Below are positions 36,760-44,638 of a DNA stretch of 52,569 bases, piece by piece. How positions within the stretch are numbered: position 1 is the first letter of the stretch; each line of letters opens with the position of its first letter. The stretch comes from Candidatus Melainabacteria bacterium (GTDB lineage: Bacteria > Cyanobacteriota > Vampirovibrionia > Obscuribacterales > Obscuribacteraceae). The notes under the pieces were generated by a model. That model did not search any database. It saw nothing but the letters and a program-made list of their open reading frames with translations, and was not told the DNA's origin. Both the position numbers and the translations under genes were made by a program. The stretch covers positions 1 through 52,569 of the forward strand of contig PLXC01000016.1 of the NCBI GenBank assembly GCA_003151275.1, given 5' to 3'.

Positions 36760-36809
36760 TCTTAATATTGCTCTTTCTGCGACTCAGCTGCCGTTGTCAA
36801 CTTGGTTAT

Positions 36810-36855
36810 CCGAGGATAGTCTTACGCAGTTCGCTGCTGCTGCTGCTGCTGCTGG
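36810..36855. repeat. Mosaic repeat remnant with CTG triplet run
   Basis: TTATCCGAGGATAG and GCAGTTCGCTGC modules are followed by seven uninterrupted GCT/CTG triplets (about 36833-36854). It lies between tRNA-Trp and secE. Confidence 0.65.
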
Positions 36856-36866
36856 ACTGATAAATT

Positions 36867-36937
36867 CGCGCCATGAAAGAATCGAACTCTCACCAAAGGT
36901 TTTGGAGACCTTCGTTCTACCGTTAAACTAATGGCGC
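36867..36937 (-). tRNA. tRNA-Trp (anticodon CCA)
   Basis: A 71-nt cloverleaf on the minus strand. The acceptor GCGCCAT pairs perfectly with ATGGCGC, discriminator G, 3' CCA not encoded. The anticodon stem AAGGT/ACCTT holds the loop CTCCAAA with anticodon CCA, and the T arm is GAGAG-TTCGATT-CTTTC. The position between rpmG and secE is the usual place for this tRNA in many bacteria. Confidence 0.95.
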
Positions 36938-37046
36938 CCATTTCGTCTCTTTTTAGATTCGCAATTGCGAAAAGCTCTACCTGCCCAGATGAGCAGTCCA
37001 TTTGCCAGAGTCGTCTGAATCGCCCACATGCAAGGCAGGCCCAGAC

Positions 37047-37214
37047 CTACTTCTTGGTCTCCTTGTGCTCAAGATGAGTTCTGCAATGGCGGCAGTACTT
37101 CTTGATGTTGAGCCTATCCGGATCATTCTTTTTGTTTTTCATGGTGGTGTAGTTGCGTCTTTTGCATTCACCACAGGCTAACGTGATAATGACTCGGTCG
37201 TCTTTCTTGGCCAA
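37047..37214 (-). CDS. rpmG: Ribosomal protein L33
   Basis: 55 residues, read directly from the minus strand. The start is TTG at 37214 with AGGAG nine bases upstream. It begins [17 protein letters not shown], and the zinc-ribbon Cys pairs CGEC and CRHC are both present, so it is the zinc-binding form of L33. It ends HLEHKETKK. It is a component of the large ribosomal subunit near the E site. It heads the rpmG, tRNA-Trp, secE, nusG, rplK, rplA run. Confidence 0.95.
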   Translation of the reverse strand: MAKKDDRVIITLACGECKRRNYTTMKNKKNDPDRLNIKKYCRHCRTHLEHKETKK

Positions 37215-37396
37215 GGTTCTAACTCCTGCTTGTTTCCGTTATCGTGCCAAATAATTGCAAAATTCGGAAACTTCCACCCAAACGATTAAGGTTTCAGGCG
37301 CTCTCCGATGCAGATTTCGCTGCAGCCGGCTGCTTGCCTGGAACCCCTCACCGGATCGATTTTAACCGCTTGCTCTTGTAAACAAAAACAAGCCAG

Positions 37397-37419
37397 AAAA
37401 AAAAGACCTCCCGGGGAGG
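37397..37419 (-). terminator. Intrinsic terminator on the minus strand upstream of rpmG
   Basis: Read on the minus strand, a CCTCC/GGAGG stem with a three-base loop (37407-37419) is followed by eight T (37404-37397). It would block antisense transcription coming from the peptide-transporter side before the ribosomal cluster. The remaining bases of the 267-base gap show nothing I can name. Confidence 0.6.
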
Positions 37420-37481
37420 CGTCAAGCAGCAAGTATATCGAACGCCATGAAAACCTGTCAACAAGACTAAAATGTGATGCG

Positions 37482-39080
37482 ATGAATTCCCAACGAAATT
37501 CTGTTTACAAGCCCTTGATCTCCGTGCTTGCGCTGTTTATGGCGCTCGCACTGACTGCGTGCAATGTTGCGAAACATGGCCCGGCGCCGGGCACATTGCG
37601 AGTCAACATCGGAACTGAACCGCCTGGTCTTGACTGGGAAATGGAGACAGATTCGACATCATTTGATGTGGTCTCGAACCTAATGACAGGACTGACCCAG
37701 TACACGCCTGAGTTGAAATGTGCGCCGGGATGCGCGAAGAGCTGGGATGTACTCGATGGCGGCAAGACCTATGTTTTTCACTTGCGAGATGACATCTATT
37801 GGACAGATGGAAAGAAACTTGTGGCAAAAGATTTCGAATACGCCTGGCGACGCTTGTTGGACCCGGCCACAGGTGCTCAGTACGCGTACTTCCTTTATCC
37901 GATTGTTAATGCTTTTGAATTTAACAGCCACAAGATTGCCGACCCAAATTTAGTCGGTATCAAAGCGGTCGATGACCTGACTTTTGAAGTCAAGCTGAAG
38001 AAGCCGGCTGCCTACTTTATTTATCTGACCGCTTTCTGCCCCTGTTGCCCCTCTCGGCAAGACGTGATTGAAAAGTGGGGGCGGCGTTGGACCGATCCGG
38101 AGCACATTGTCACTAATGGTCCCTTCATCCTCAAGCACTGGGCGCACGAATACAAAATTGAATTGGTCGCCAATCCTAAATATTTCGAGGGTCCACCAAA
38201 GATAGAGAAGATCAGCATGTTCATGGTGCCTGAGCAAGCTACCGCATTTGCACTTTACGAAAATGACGAACTGGATTTCGTGGACAATCGCAGTTTTTCA
38301 ACGCCCGATGTTGAGCGTTGCAAAGATTCGCCCGAGTATAAAAACGTGCCGCTATTGCGCAGCAATTACATTGGTTTCAATGTCACAAAGCCACCATTCA
38401 CCGATGCGCGCGTGCGCAAAGCCGTGTGCAAAGCAATCGATCGAGATGTATTTCCGCGCATTCTTCGCCGCAAAGAACGTCCAACCAGCAGCTGGATTCC
38501 TAAGCCGCTGCCTGGATATTCGCCGACGACAGGCGAGAAATTCGACCCGGTGGGTGCAAAACAATTGTTGGCTGAAGCTGGGTATCCAGGCGGAAAGGGT
38601 TTTCCAAACACAGTGATGTTGTATCCAAATCGCGATGACGTCAAAACAGTTGTCGAGGAACTCCAAGATCAATTGCAACAAAATCTTGGTATCAGCATTG
38701 GTTTGCAAAATCAGGAATGGAAAGTCTATTTGCAAACGTTGCATCGAGATCCACCGCCGATCTTTAGAGCAACTTGGGGCGCTGACTATCCGGATCCTGA
38801 GACGTTCTCGAATTTATTTACGACATACAACGGTAACAACACCACTGCCTGGAAAGATGCCAAATACGACGCCATCGTTGAACAAGCGGGAACCGAACAG
38901 GATCCGCAGAAGCGCAGGAAGTTATACGAGAAGGCTGACCATTACTTGTGCAATGAAGAATCCGTGATTGCACCCGTGTATCTGGCCACGCAGAACGTAA
39001 TGGTTAAGCCGTGGGTGAAGGGACTCAAATTTAACGCGCTGGATATTCAATTCTATAAAGAGGTGAGCATTGAACCGTAA
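37482..39080 (+). CDS. Peptide/oligopeptide ABC transporter substrate-binding lipoprotein (family 5)
   Basis: 532 residues from the ATG at 37482; an upstream in-frame ATG at 37308 only adds a Cys/Lys-rich stretch before the real signal. The lipoprotein signal ends in LALTAC (Cys28). The mature part is an OppA/DppA-type binding protein: TLRVNIGTEPPGLDW at the start, the family signature ending WTDGKKLVAKDFEYAWRRLLDPATGAQYA, and GADYPDPETFSNLFTTYNG. It captures peptides in the periplasm and hands them to the two permeases immediately downstream (19 and 2-base gaps). Confidence 0.94.
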   Translation: MNSQRNSVYKPLISVLALFMALALTACNVAKHGPAPGTLRVNIGTEPPGLDWEMETDSTSFDVVSNLMTGLTQYTPELKCAPGCAKSWDVLDGGKTYVFHLRDDIYWTDGKKLVAKDFEYAWRRLLDPATGAQYAYFLYPIVNAFEFNSHKIADPNLVGIKAVDDLTFEVKLKKPAAYFIYLTAFCPCCPSRQDVIEKWGRRWTDPEHIVTNGPFILKHWAHEYKIELVANPKYFEGPPKIEKISMFMVPEQATAFALYENDELDFVDNRSFSTPDVERCKDSPEYKNVPLLRSNYIGFNVTKPPFTDARVRKAVCKAIDRDVFPRILRRKERPTSSWIPKPLPGYSPTTGEKFDPVGAKQLLAEAGYPGGKGFPNTVMLYPNRDDVKTVVEELQDQLQQNLGISIGLQNQEWKVYLQTLHRDPPPIFRATWGADYPDPETFSNLFTTYNGNNTTAWKDAKYDAIVEQAGTEQDPQKRRKLYEKADHYLCNEESVIAPVYLATQNVMVKPWVKGLKFNALDIQFYKEVSIEP

Positions 39081-39098
39081 GCAATTGATGGTGATCGC

Positions 39099-40016
39099 AT
39101 GGTGAGCATGATCTTGAAGAGAATTCTTCTGGCCATCCCTGTTTTGTGGATTGTTGCCTCGATTACTTTTATGCTTGTCCGCATTGTTCCGGGCGGACCG
39201 TTCGAAGGCGATAAAGCATTGCCACCAGAAATAGTGGCAAACTTGAAGGCCAAGTATCACCTCGATAGACCTGTGCCAGAGCAGTACTTGTTCTACATGC
39301 AGCGCTTGATGCAAGGCGACCTGGGGCTGTCTTACAAATACATTGGGCGTACCGTCAATGATATTTTGATTGACGCTTTTCCCGTGTCACTGCAACTTGG
39401 AAGCGTGGGCTTGTTGCTGGCGATCTGCGTTGGCGTGCCACTTGGCACCATTGCCGCGGTGCGCCGAGGATCTGCGGCGGACTTTGCGGCCATGTTTTTG
39501 TCCACTGCAGGCATATCCGTTCCCAGTTTCGTGATCGGAGCCTTGCTGATATTTGTATTTGGAATCTGGCTGAAAATATTGCCAGTCGCATTATGGGAAT
39601 CAGGTCGCCATATGATTTTGCCGGCTATTACAATCGCGGTCAGTCCGGCGGCTTACCTGGCTCGTTTGACAAGAGCAAGTGTGCTCGAAATTTTGGAGAA
39701 GGACTGGGTGCGTACGGCCAGGTCTAAAGGACTTTCCAGCCAGAAAACTGTCGTCAAACATGTTTTGCGTAACGCGCTGGTGCCGATTGCCACCGTTTTG
39801 GGACCCCTGACAGCGATCCTCGTGACGGGCTCGTTCGTCGTCGAATACATGTACGCCATTCCGGGAATGGGTCGCTTTTTCATCACTGCAGTAGGCAATC
39901 GCGATTATGATTTGATCATGGGCACCACTTTGGTGTTCGCCGTCTTGCTGATTATTGCTAACACTGTAGTGGACATCGTCTACGTCATTCTCGATCCGCG
40001 TATGCAGGTGAGTTAG
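39099..40016 (+). CDS. Peptide ABC transporter permease, DppB/OppB type
   Basis: 305 residues; a second ATG at 39108 is possible. Six transmembrane helices; N-terminal LKRILLAIPVLWIVASITFMLVRIVPGGPF is typical of DppB. The cytoplasmic EAA loop reads LEKDWVRTARSKGLSSQKTVVKHVLRNALVP, the docking site for the ATPase. It forms the channel with the next gene product. Confidence 0.95.
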   Translation: MVSMILKRILLAIPVLWIVASITFMLVRIVPGGPFEGDKALPPEIVANLKAKYHLDRPVPEQYLFYMQRLMQGDLGLSYKYIGRTVNDILIDAFPVSLQLGSVGLLLAICVGVPLGTIAAVRRGSAADFAAMFLSTAGISVPSFVIGALLIFVFGIWLKILPVALWESGRHMILPAITIAVSPAAYLARLTRASVLEILEKDWVRTARSKGLSSQKTVVKHVLRNALVPIATVLGPLTAILVTGSFVVEYMYAIPGMGRFFITAVGNRDYDLIMGTTLVFAVLLIIANTVVDIVYVILDPRMQVS

Positions 40017-40018
40017 CG

Positions 40019-40951
40019 ATGTCGAGAAACAAAGTTGGATTTGCATATATTTGGTACAGACTGCGCAGTATTCCAACTGCGCATGGCGCCTTTTGGATCA
40101 TTATGTTCATCTGTCTGATCGCCCTTCTCTCTGGTTTAGGTGTGCCAATGTCGCACTACACCTATTCTCAAACAACGACAGATCTTCTTGCTTCGCCATC
40201 TCTCGAGCACTTGATGGGAACCGATGAACTCGGGCGTGACTTATTTAGCCGGATTATCTATGGTTCTCAGCTTTCAATCAGTATAGGAATGACAACAGCC
40301 TTCATCGCATTTTTCATCGGCACCATATATGGCGCTATAGCAGGATTTTCCGGTGGCAAGGTTGATAATCTGCTGATGCGCGGTGTCGATATCGCATATG
40401 CGCTTCCTGACCTGCTTGTAATGATTCTGATTGGTGTGCTTGTCGGACGCGGAACCACAGGCATTCTCATCTCTCTGGGTCTGGTAAGTTGGATGGGCAC
40501 CGCCAGACTTGTACGCGCACAGTTCTTGCAGTTGCAACATGAAGAGTTTGTCGAAGCAGCCCGAGCTGCTGGTCAAAGCGGATTGTTGATTGTCTGGAAG
40601 CATCTATTACCCAATGCGATGGGACCAATTATCGTCGCTCTCACTTTCACCGTGCCATCGGCAATCCTTTCCGAATCGACTTTGAGCTTCATTGGCTTGG
40701 GATTGTCGCCACCTGCTTGCAGTTGGGGAACGTTGGCTAGCGATGGATGGCGTTCATTGCGCGGACATCCGCATCTGATCTTATTTCCAAGCTTTTTCAT
40801 TTTCGTCACTGTCTTGTCTTTCAACTTTCTAGGTGATGGATTGCGCGATGCGCTCGATCCTCGAACGCGATTGTTCAACTACGGGAAAATTGTCCAAGAT
40901 CCTGAGGAAGTAGTTGAAAAAGTCGCACCAGAACTCGCAGTTAAAGACTGA
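40019..40951 (+). CDS. Peptide ABC transporter permease, DppC/OppC type
   Basis: 310 residues. The segment HLMGTDELGRDLFSRIIYGSQLSI is the DppC hallmark, followed by five to six transmembrane helices and the EAA loop EEFVEAARAAGQSGLLIVWKHLLPNAMGP. It begins two bases after the DppB-type stop. No DppD/DppF ATPase gene follows; the transporter must borrow ATPases encoded elsewhere. Confidence 0.95.
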   Translation: MSRNKVGFAYIWYRLRSIPTAHGAFWIIMFICLIALLSGLGVPMSHYTYSQTTTDLLASPSLEHLMGTDELGRDLFSRIIYGSQLSISIGMTTAFIAFFIGTIYGAIAGFSGGKVDNLLMRGVDIAYALPDLLVMILIGVLVGRGTTGILISLGLVSWMGTARLVRAQFLQLQHEEFVEAARAAGQSGLLIVWKHLLPNAMGPIIVALTFTVPSAILSESTLSFIGLGLSPPACSWGTLASDGWRSLRGHPHLILFPSFFIFVTVLSFNFLGDGLRDALDPRTRLFNYGKIVQDPEEVVEKVAPELAVKD

Positions 40952-40988
40952 GGCTGAATAGGGTGCGAGTGACTGGCTCAGCTTCGCT

Positions 40989-41345
40989 TCACCTTTTAAT
41001 CCGCTTAAAGCAAGAGAGTGCTGAGACAAGTTTCGGTGCCTTGAATTTTGCGGCGACTAGCCTTAACGCGCTTCGGAGCCTAGATTAAAAGGGTGGGTAT
41101 GTCCCTACAGAACACCCTGGTTTAATATGTTAAGTAAAAAACGCGGGTTTTTATGGTGCTGTCGATGACCGGCTAGCAATACTTTCGGGAAATCGAGAAG
41201 TCCCGAAACCCTGATGTAATATTGCTTTACCGATTAATGTAGAGCAAAAAGTCGAAGGGTATTCGTCACTTTTCGCCAGATTTCGTTTCGACGATATTTG
41301 GGATTTTTCTCCCATAGATCGTGACGAAATTTTTCGCCAATTTAA
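40989..41345. ncRNA. Candidate structured RNA region in a 604-base gap
   Basis: No plausible gene lies in 40952-41555, but pairing is dense. CACCTTTTAATC (about 40989-41000) pairs with GATTAAAAGGGTG (about 41083-41095) across 80 bases. TAAAAAAC/GTTTTTA surrounds 41140. TTTCGGGA (41183-41190) pairs with TCCCGAAA (41201-41208), flanked by CAATA/TATTG. TTCGTCAC (41262-41269) pairs with GTGACGAA (41321-41328) around an inner TGGGA/TCCCA hairpin. This could be one or more small RNAs or a long leader for the ABC-F gene. I do not recognise 6S, tmRNA, SRP or RNase P signatures. Confidence 0.4.
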
Positions 41346-41555
41346 ACGTTGAAAATGGAAAAACCTTTCAGGGACAAAAACACTTGAACAGTGGCTGAAT
41401 CTAAATCTGCGCTCAAAGACGTGCCCCGCGGTTTCGAAGAAAGGTTCGCAATCTTTCGCTAGTGTTCGTCCGAATAGCTCAACACTTCAGCACACAAAGT
41501 ATAGAGCTCGCTTCTCTCGCGCTATTATGTTCTGAGGTTCAGGAGACCAGAACAA

Positions 41556-43388
41556 GTGGCAATACTCGTCAGCTGCCAATCGATTGGCAAGTCCTACAGC
41601 TCGCGTCCTCTTTTTTCAAACATATCCTTCGGCATTGAAGACGAGCAAAAGATTGGACTGATCGGACCAAACGGTGCCGGCAAGTCCACTTTAATGAAGA
41701 TACTGTCCGGTGAAATTCAACCCGATGAAGGGGCAGTAGTGGCGCGCAAAAACCTTCGCGTCGCCTACGTTACACAGTCCGAATCATTCGACCCTGAGCT
41801 GACTGTGGAGCAAGTCGTTAAGCAATCAGCAGATCTAGCGCCCTTGGAAGACTATGAAAAAGCCGCGTCTGTCGATTCGACTTTGTCGCAAATGGGATTT
41901 CCTGATTGGCAAGCGAAAACAAATTCGCTATCTGGCGGATGGCGAAAGCGGCTGGCTCTCGCCTGTGCGCTGGTGCAAGAACCCGATCTGCTGCTTTTGG
42001 ATGAACCAACTAACCATTTGGATCTAGAGGGTGTTTTATGGCTCGAGACTTTGCTCAAATCGATTAGCGTCAGTTTTGTGGTGGTCAGCCACGATCGGGC
42101 TTTTCTTGAAAGTGTCGCTAATCGGATGATCGAACTCAATCCGACTTATCCCGAAGGGTGTCTGAGCATCAATGGAAATTATAGTGAGTTTCTAATTGCT
42201 CGCGAAGAACGTTTGAATGCTCAGGTTCATCAACAACAAGCTCTCGCAAGCAAAGTAAGGCGAGAGATCGCTTGGTTGCAGCGCGGAGCCCGAGCGCGAC
42301 AAACCAAGGCGCGAGGTCGCATCCAAGATGCCGGTAAATTGATTGAGGACCTCGCTGACGTGAAACAGCGCAATTCACTGAACGCGCCAATCGAAATTGG
42401 TTTTGATTCTTCCGGACGAAAAACGAAAGAATTGATTACAGGGAAAGGAATTTCTAAGCGTTTCGCTGAGAAAATTTTGTTCGGCAACCTCAACGTGCTG
42501 CTCACCACAGGCACTAAATTGGGGCTTGTCGGGCGAAATGGCAGCGGCAAGACAACCCTTCTCAAACTTCTAGTTGGAGAATTGCAGCCTGATGTTGGCA
42601 CCATTAAGCGCGCCGAGCAGTTGCAGATTGTTTGGTTCGACCAAAATCGCGAACAACTTGATGAAACCAAAACTTTGAAACAGTCCTTGAGTTCTGATGG
42701 TGACACGGTTATGTACCGTGGTCGAAATCTCCACGTCACGACTTGGGCAAAGAAATTTCTCTTTCGCCCAGATCAACTACCAATGCCGATCAGTTATCTG
42801 TCAGGTGGCGAAAAAGCGCGAATTCTGATCGCCAACTTGATGTTAAAGCCTGCAGATGTGCTGATTCTGGACGAACCCACAAACGACCTGGATATTGCTT
42901 CGCTTGAGGTTCTGGAAGATAGCCTGGAAGATTTTCCAGGGGCTGTGATTCTGGTCACCCATGATCGCATGATGCTAGATACGGTGTCATCGCAAATTCT
43001 AGCGTTGGATGGATCCGGTGAGGCTCACTACTATGCTGACTATGAGCAATGCGAAAGAGCCTTGCAGCGTTCTGCGAAGGTCGAAAAGAAGGCTCAAAAC
43101 GCCGATCGGAAATCCAGCAAAAACAACCCTAAAGATCGGGTCGGTTTAACTACCGCCGAGAAGCGCGAGCTATCCAGCATGGCTGATCAAATTGAACAGG
43201 TGGAAGGGAAAATTAGAGCAATGCAGGCAGAAATGGAAAAGCCCCAAATTGCCAGCAATTATCCGAAACTGAACGAACTTTCGAAAAATGTGGAAAATGC
43301 ACAAAAAGATTTAGCCGGACTTTTCAAGCGTTGGGAAGAGTTAGAAGCGAAAGCCGCATACGACAAAGAACCCTCACCGACGACTTGA
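41556..43388 (+). CDS. uup: ABC-F ATPase, Uup type
   Basis: 610 residues. Two ABC cassettes without transmembrane helices: first Walker A GPNGAGKST, signature LSGGWRKRLALA, Walker B LLLLDEPTNHLD; second GRNGSGKTT, LSGGEKARILIA and LILDEPTNDLD. The linker WLQRGARARQTKARGRI is the Uup hallmark, and a C-terminal coiled-coil (about 525-600, DNA/RNA-binding in Uup) is present. Uup-type ABC-F proteins act on ribosomes or branched DNA. The start is GTG with AGGAG upstream. The long structured leader is unusual and may regulate it, as leaders do for other ABC-F genes. Confidence 0.92.
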   Translation: MAILVSCQSIGKSYSSRPLFSNISFGIEDEQKIGLIGPNGAGKSTLMKILSGEIQPDEGAVVARKNLRVAYVTQSESFDPELTVEQVVKQSADLAPLEDYEKAASVDSTLSQMGFPDWQAKTNSLSGGWRKRLALACALVQEPDLLLLDEPTNHLDLEGVLWLETLLKSISVSFVVVSHDRAFLESVANRMIELNPTYPEGCLSINGNYSEFLIAREERLNAQVHQQQALASKVRREIAWLQRGARARQTKARGRIQDAGKLIEDLADVKQRNSLNAPIEIGFDSSGRKTKELITGKGISKRFAEKILFGNLNVLLTTGTKLGLVGRNGSGKTTLLKLLVGELQPDVGTIKRAEQLQIVWFDQNREQLDETKTLKQSLSSDGDTVMYRGRNLHVTTWAKKFLFRPDQLPMPISYLSGGEKARILIANLMLKPADVLILDEPTNDLDIASLEVLEDSLEDFPGAVILVTHDRMMLDTVSSQILALDGSGEAHYYADYEQCERALQRSAKVEKKAQNADRKSSKNNPKDRVGLTTAEKRELSSMADQIEQVEGKIRAMQAEMEKPQIASNYPKLNELSKNVENAQKDLAGLFKRWEELEAKAAYDKEPSPTT

Positions 43389-43496
43389 TATCGGTTTGCG
43401 ATGACTGGATCTCGGGGAGTTTAGTTTGTGCATCTAGGGCCGTGTTGGGATTTGCCAGCCCCGGTTTCTTATAGCCTCCCTTGCCAAGGTGGTCGA

Positions 43497-43522
43497 AATT
43501 TTTACCGATATCGGTAAAAATT
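43497..43522. repeat. Perfect 26-bp palindrome, TACCGATATCGGTA family
   Basis: The axis is at 43509/43510, about 110 bases past the ABC-F stop in a 303-base gap. I see no other feature in that gap. Confidence 0.9.
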
Positions 43523-43691
43523 CAAAAGGTCATGCCGGCTAGCCAATAGCCAAGCGGGGCGGTATTTCAGCCTAGCGACTGTCTTGGCGTGCCACGAAAT
43601 TGACACCGCTTTGTTGCACACTTAGCATGGTCGGTTTCCGATTCGCCTTAAAAGGGTAAAAAACTAGCGAGAGGCTAATCCTCAGGGGGTA

Positions 43692-44609
43692 TTGTTCAAC
43701 GTGCCTTTGACTCGAATCGCAGACAGCAAGCCGCAAGTGCAGGTAACGAGCGGTTTTTGGGCTGTCTGGCTGGTCGCTGTTTTTTTTGTATTATCAGCCC
43801 CATCGGCCTTGGCCGACGATAAAGGCTGGGTTCTCACTCAGAAAAGCCTTACGCTTGGCGACCAGTACGTCTATATAAGTCCATCTGGCTTGAAGTGTGT
43901 CAATCCGAAAGCTGGGTTTGCGATGGTCAGCAAAGCGCCTGACTGGAATATCGTTATGTTTAACGATAAGACAAGAGTTTACTTTCAAACAACTCTGGAT
44001 GCTTACAAGCGCACTTTGGCTTCCCGCGGATTGACCAGTGATCTGGCTGGCAGGCAATGGTCGAGAGGATCCGGAGGCAACATAGCTGGATTACGAGCAA
44101 CTCAATATGTGATGCGGGGTGGTGGAACTATCTCTCGCATTGGCGCAGACGGAAAAACCAAGACGACCACTGTGAACGCCGCTGACTACTGGGTTTCTGA
44201 CGACATTACGGTGCCACCACGATTGGCAGATTTGCTCTCTTCTGCGTATGGTCTACCAACTACACAAAACGTTCCGCTGCGGCTTGAGTGCACTGACGCT
44301 AAGGGACAGAAAAGGATGCTCGAGACTTATCGGATGCAGACAATCGCTTCCATTCCCAGCAGTTATTTTCAGTGTCCTGGCGGTTATAAAGCCGTTCAGA
44401 GTGACGCCGAAGTGATGATGAACGACGAACAAAAGCAAATGATTGATGACATGAGTCGCGATATGGGCGGCGGATTGGAGTCAGCACCTCAACCACAATA
44501 TGCTCCTCAACAGGCTGCTCCACAACAGCCGGCTGCCACTACAAGTAGTGGCGGTTCCGATGGCTTAAGCAAATTGTTAGATGCTTACAAACGCACGCAA
44601 CACAAGTGA
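43692..44609 (+). CDS. Secreted protein of unknown function
   Basis: 305 residues from a TTG at 43692; GTG at 43701 gives better spacing from AGGGGG and may be the true start. A signal peptide (FWAVWLVAVFFVLSAPSALAD) is clear. The mature part is a mixed alpha/beta region without a motif I recognise, followed by a Gln/Pro/Ala-rich C-terminus (QPQYAPQQAAPQQPAATTSS) and a short helix repeating LDAYKRT, which also occurs at about residue 100 (LDAYKRTLAS). It precedes the PAS kinase gene by 29 bases and is probably co-transcribed; it could be a periplasmic partner of that sensor. Confidence 0.65.
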   Translation: MFNVPLTRIADSKPQVQVTSGFWAVWLVAVFFVLSAPSALADDKGWVLTQKSLTLGDQYVYISPSGLKCVNPKAGFAMVSKAPDWNIVMFNDKTRVYFQTTLDAYKRTLASRGLTSDLAGRQWSRGSGGNIAGLRATQYVMRGGGTISRIGADGKTKTTTVNAADYWVSDDITVPPRLADLLSSAYGLPTTQNVPLRLECTDAKGQKRMLETYRMQTIASIPSSYFQCPGGYKAVQSDAEVMMNDEQKQMIDDMSRDMGGGLESAPQPQYAPQQAAPQQPAATTSSGGSDGLSKLLDAYKRTQHK

Positions 44610-44638
44610 TCAACTGAGAGAAGACTAAGCATTACGTC

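Noticed and set aside
37308..37481. N-terminal extension of the peptide-binding lipoprotein
   Set aside because: It adds 58 residues before the lipoprotein signal and runs over the minus-strand terminator hairpin; the ATG at 37482 gives a normal signal peptide.
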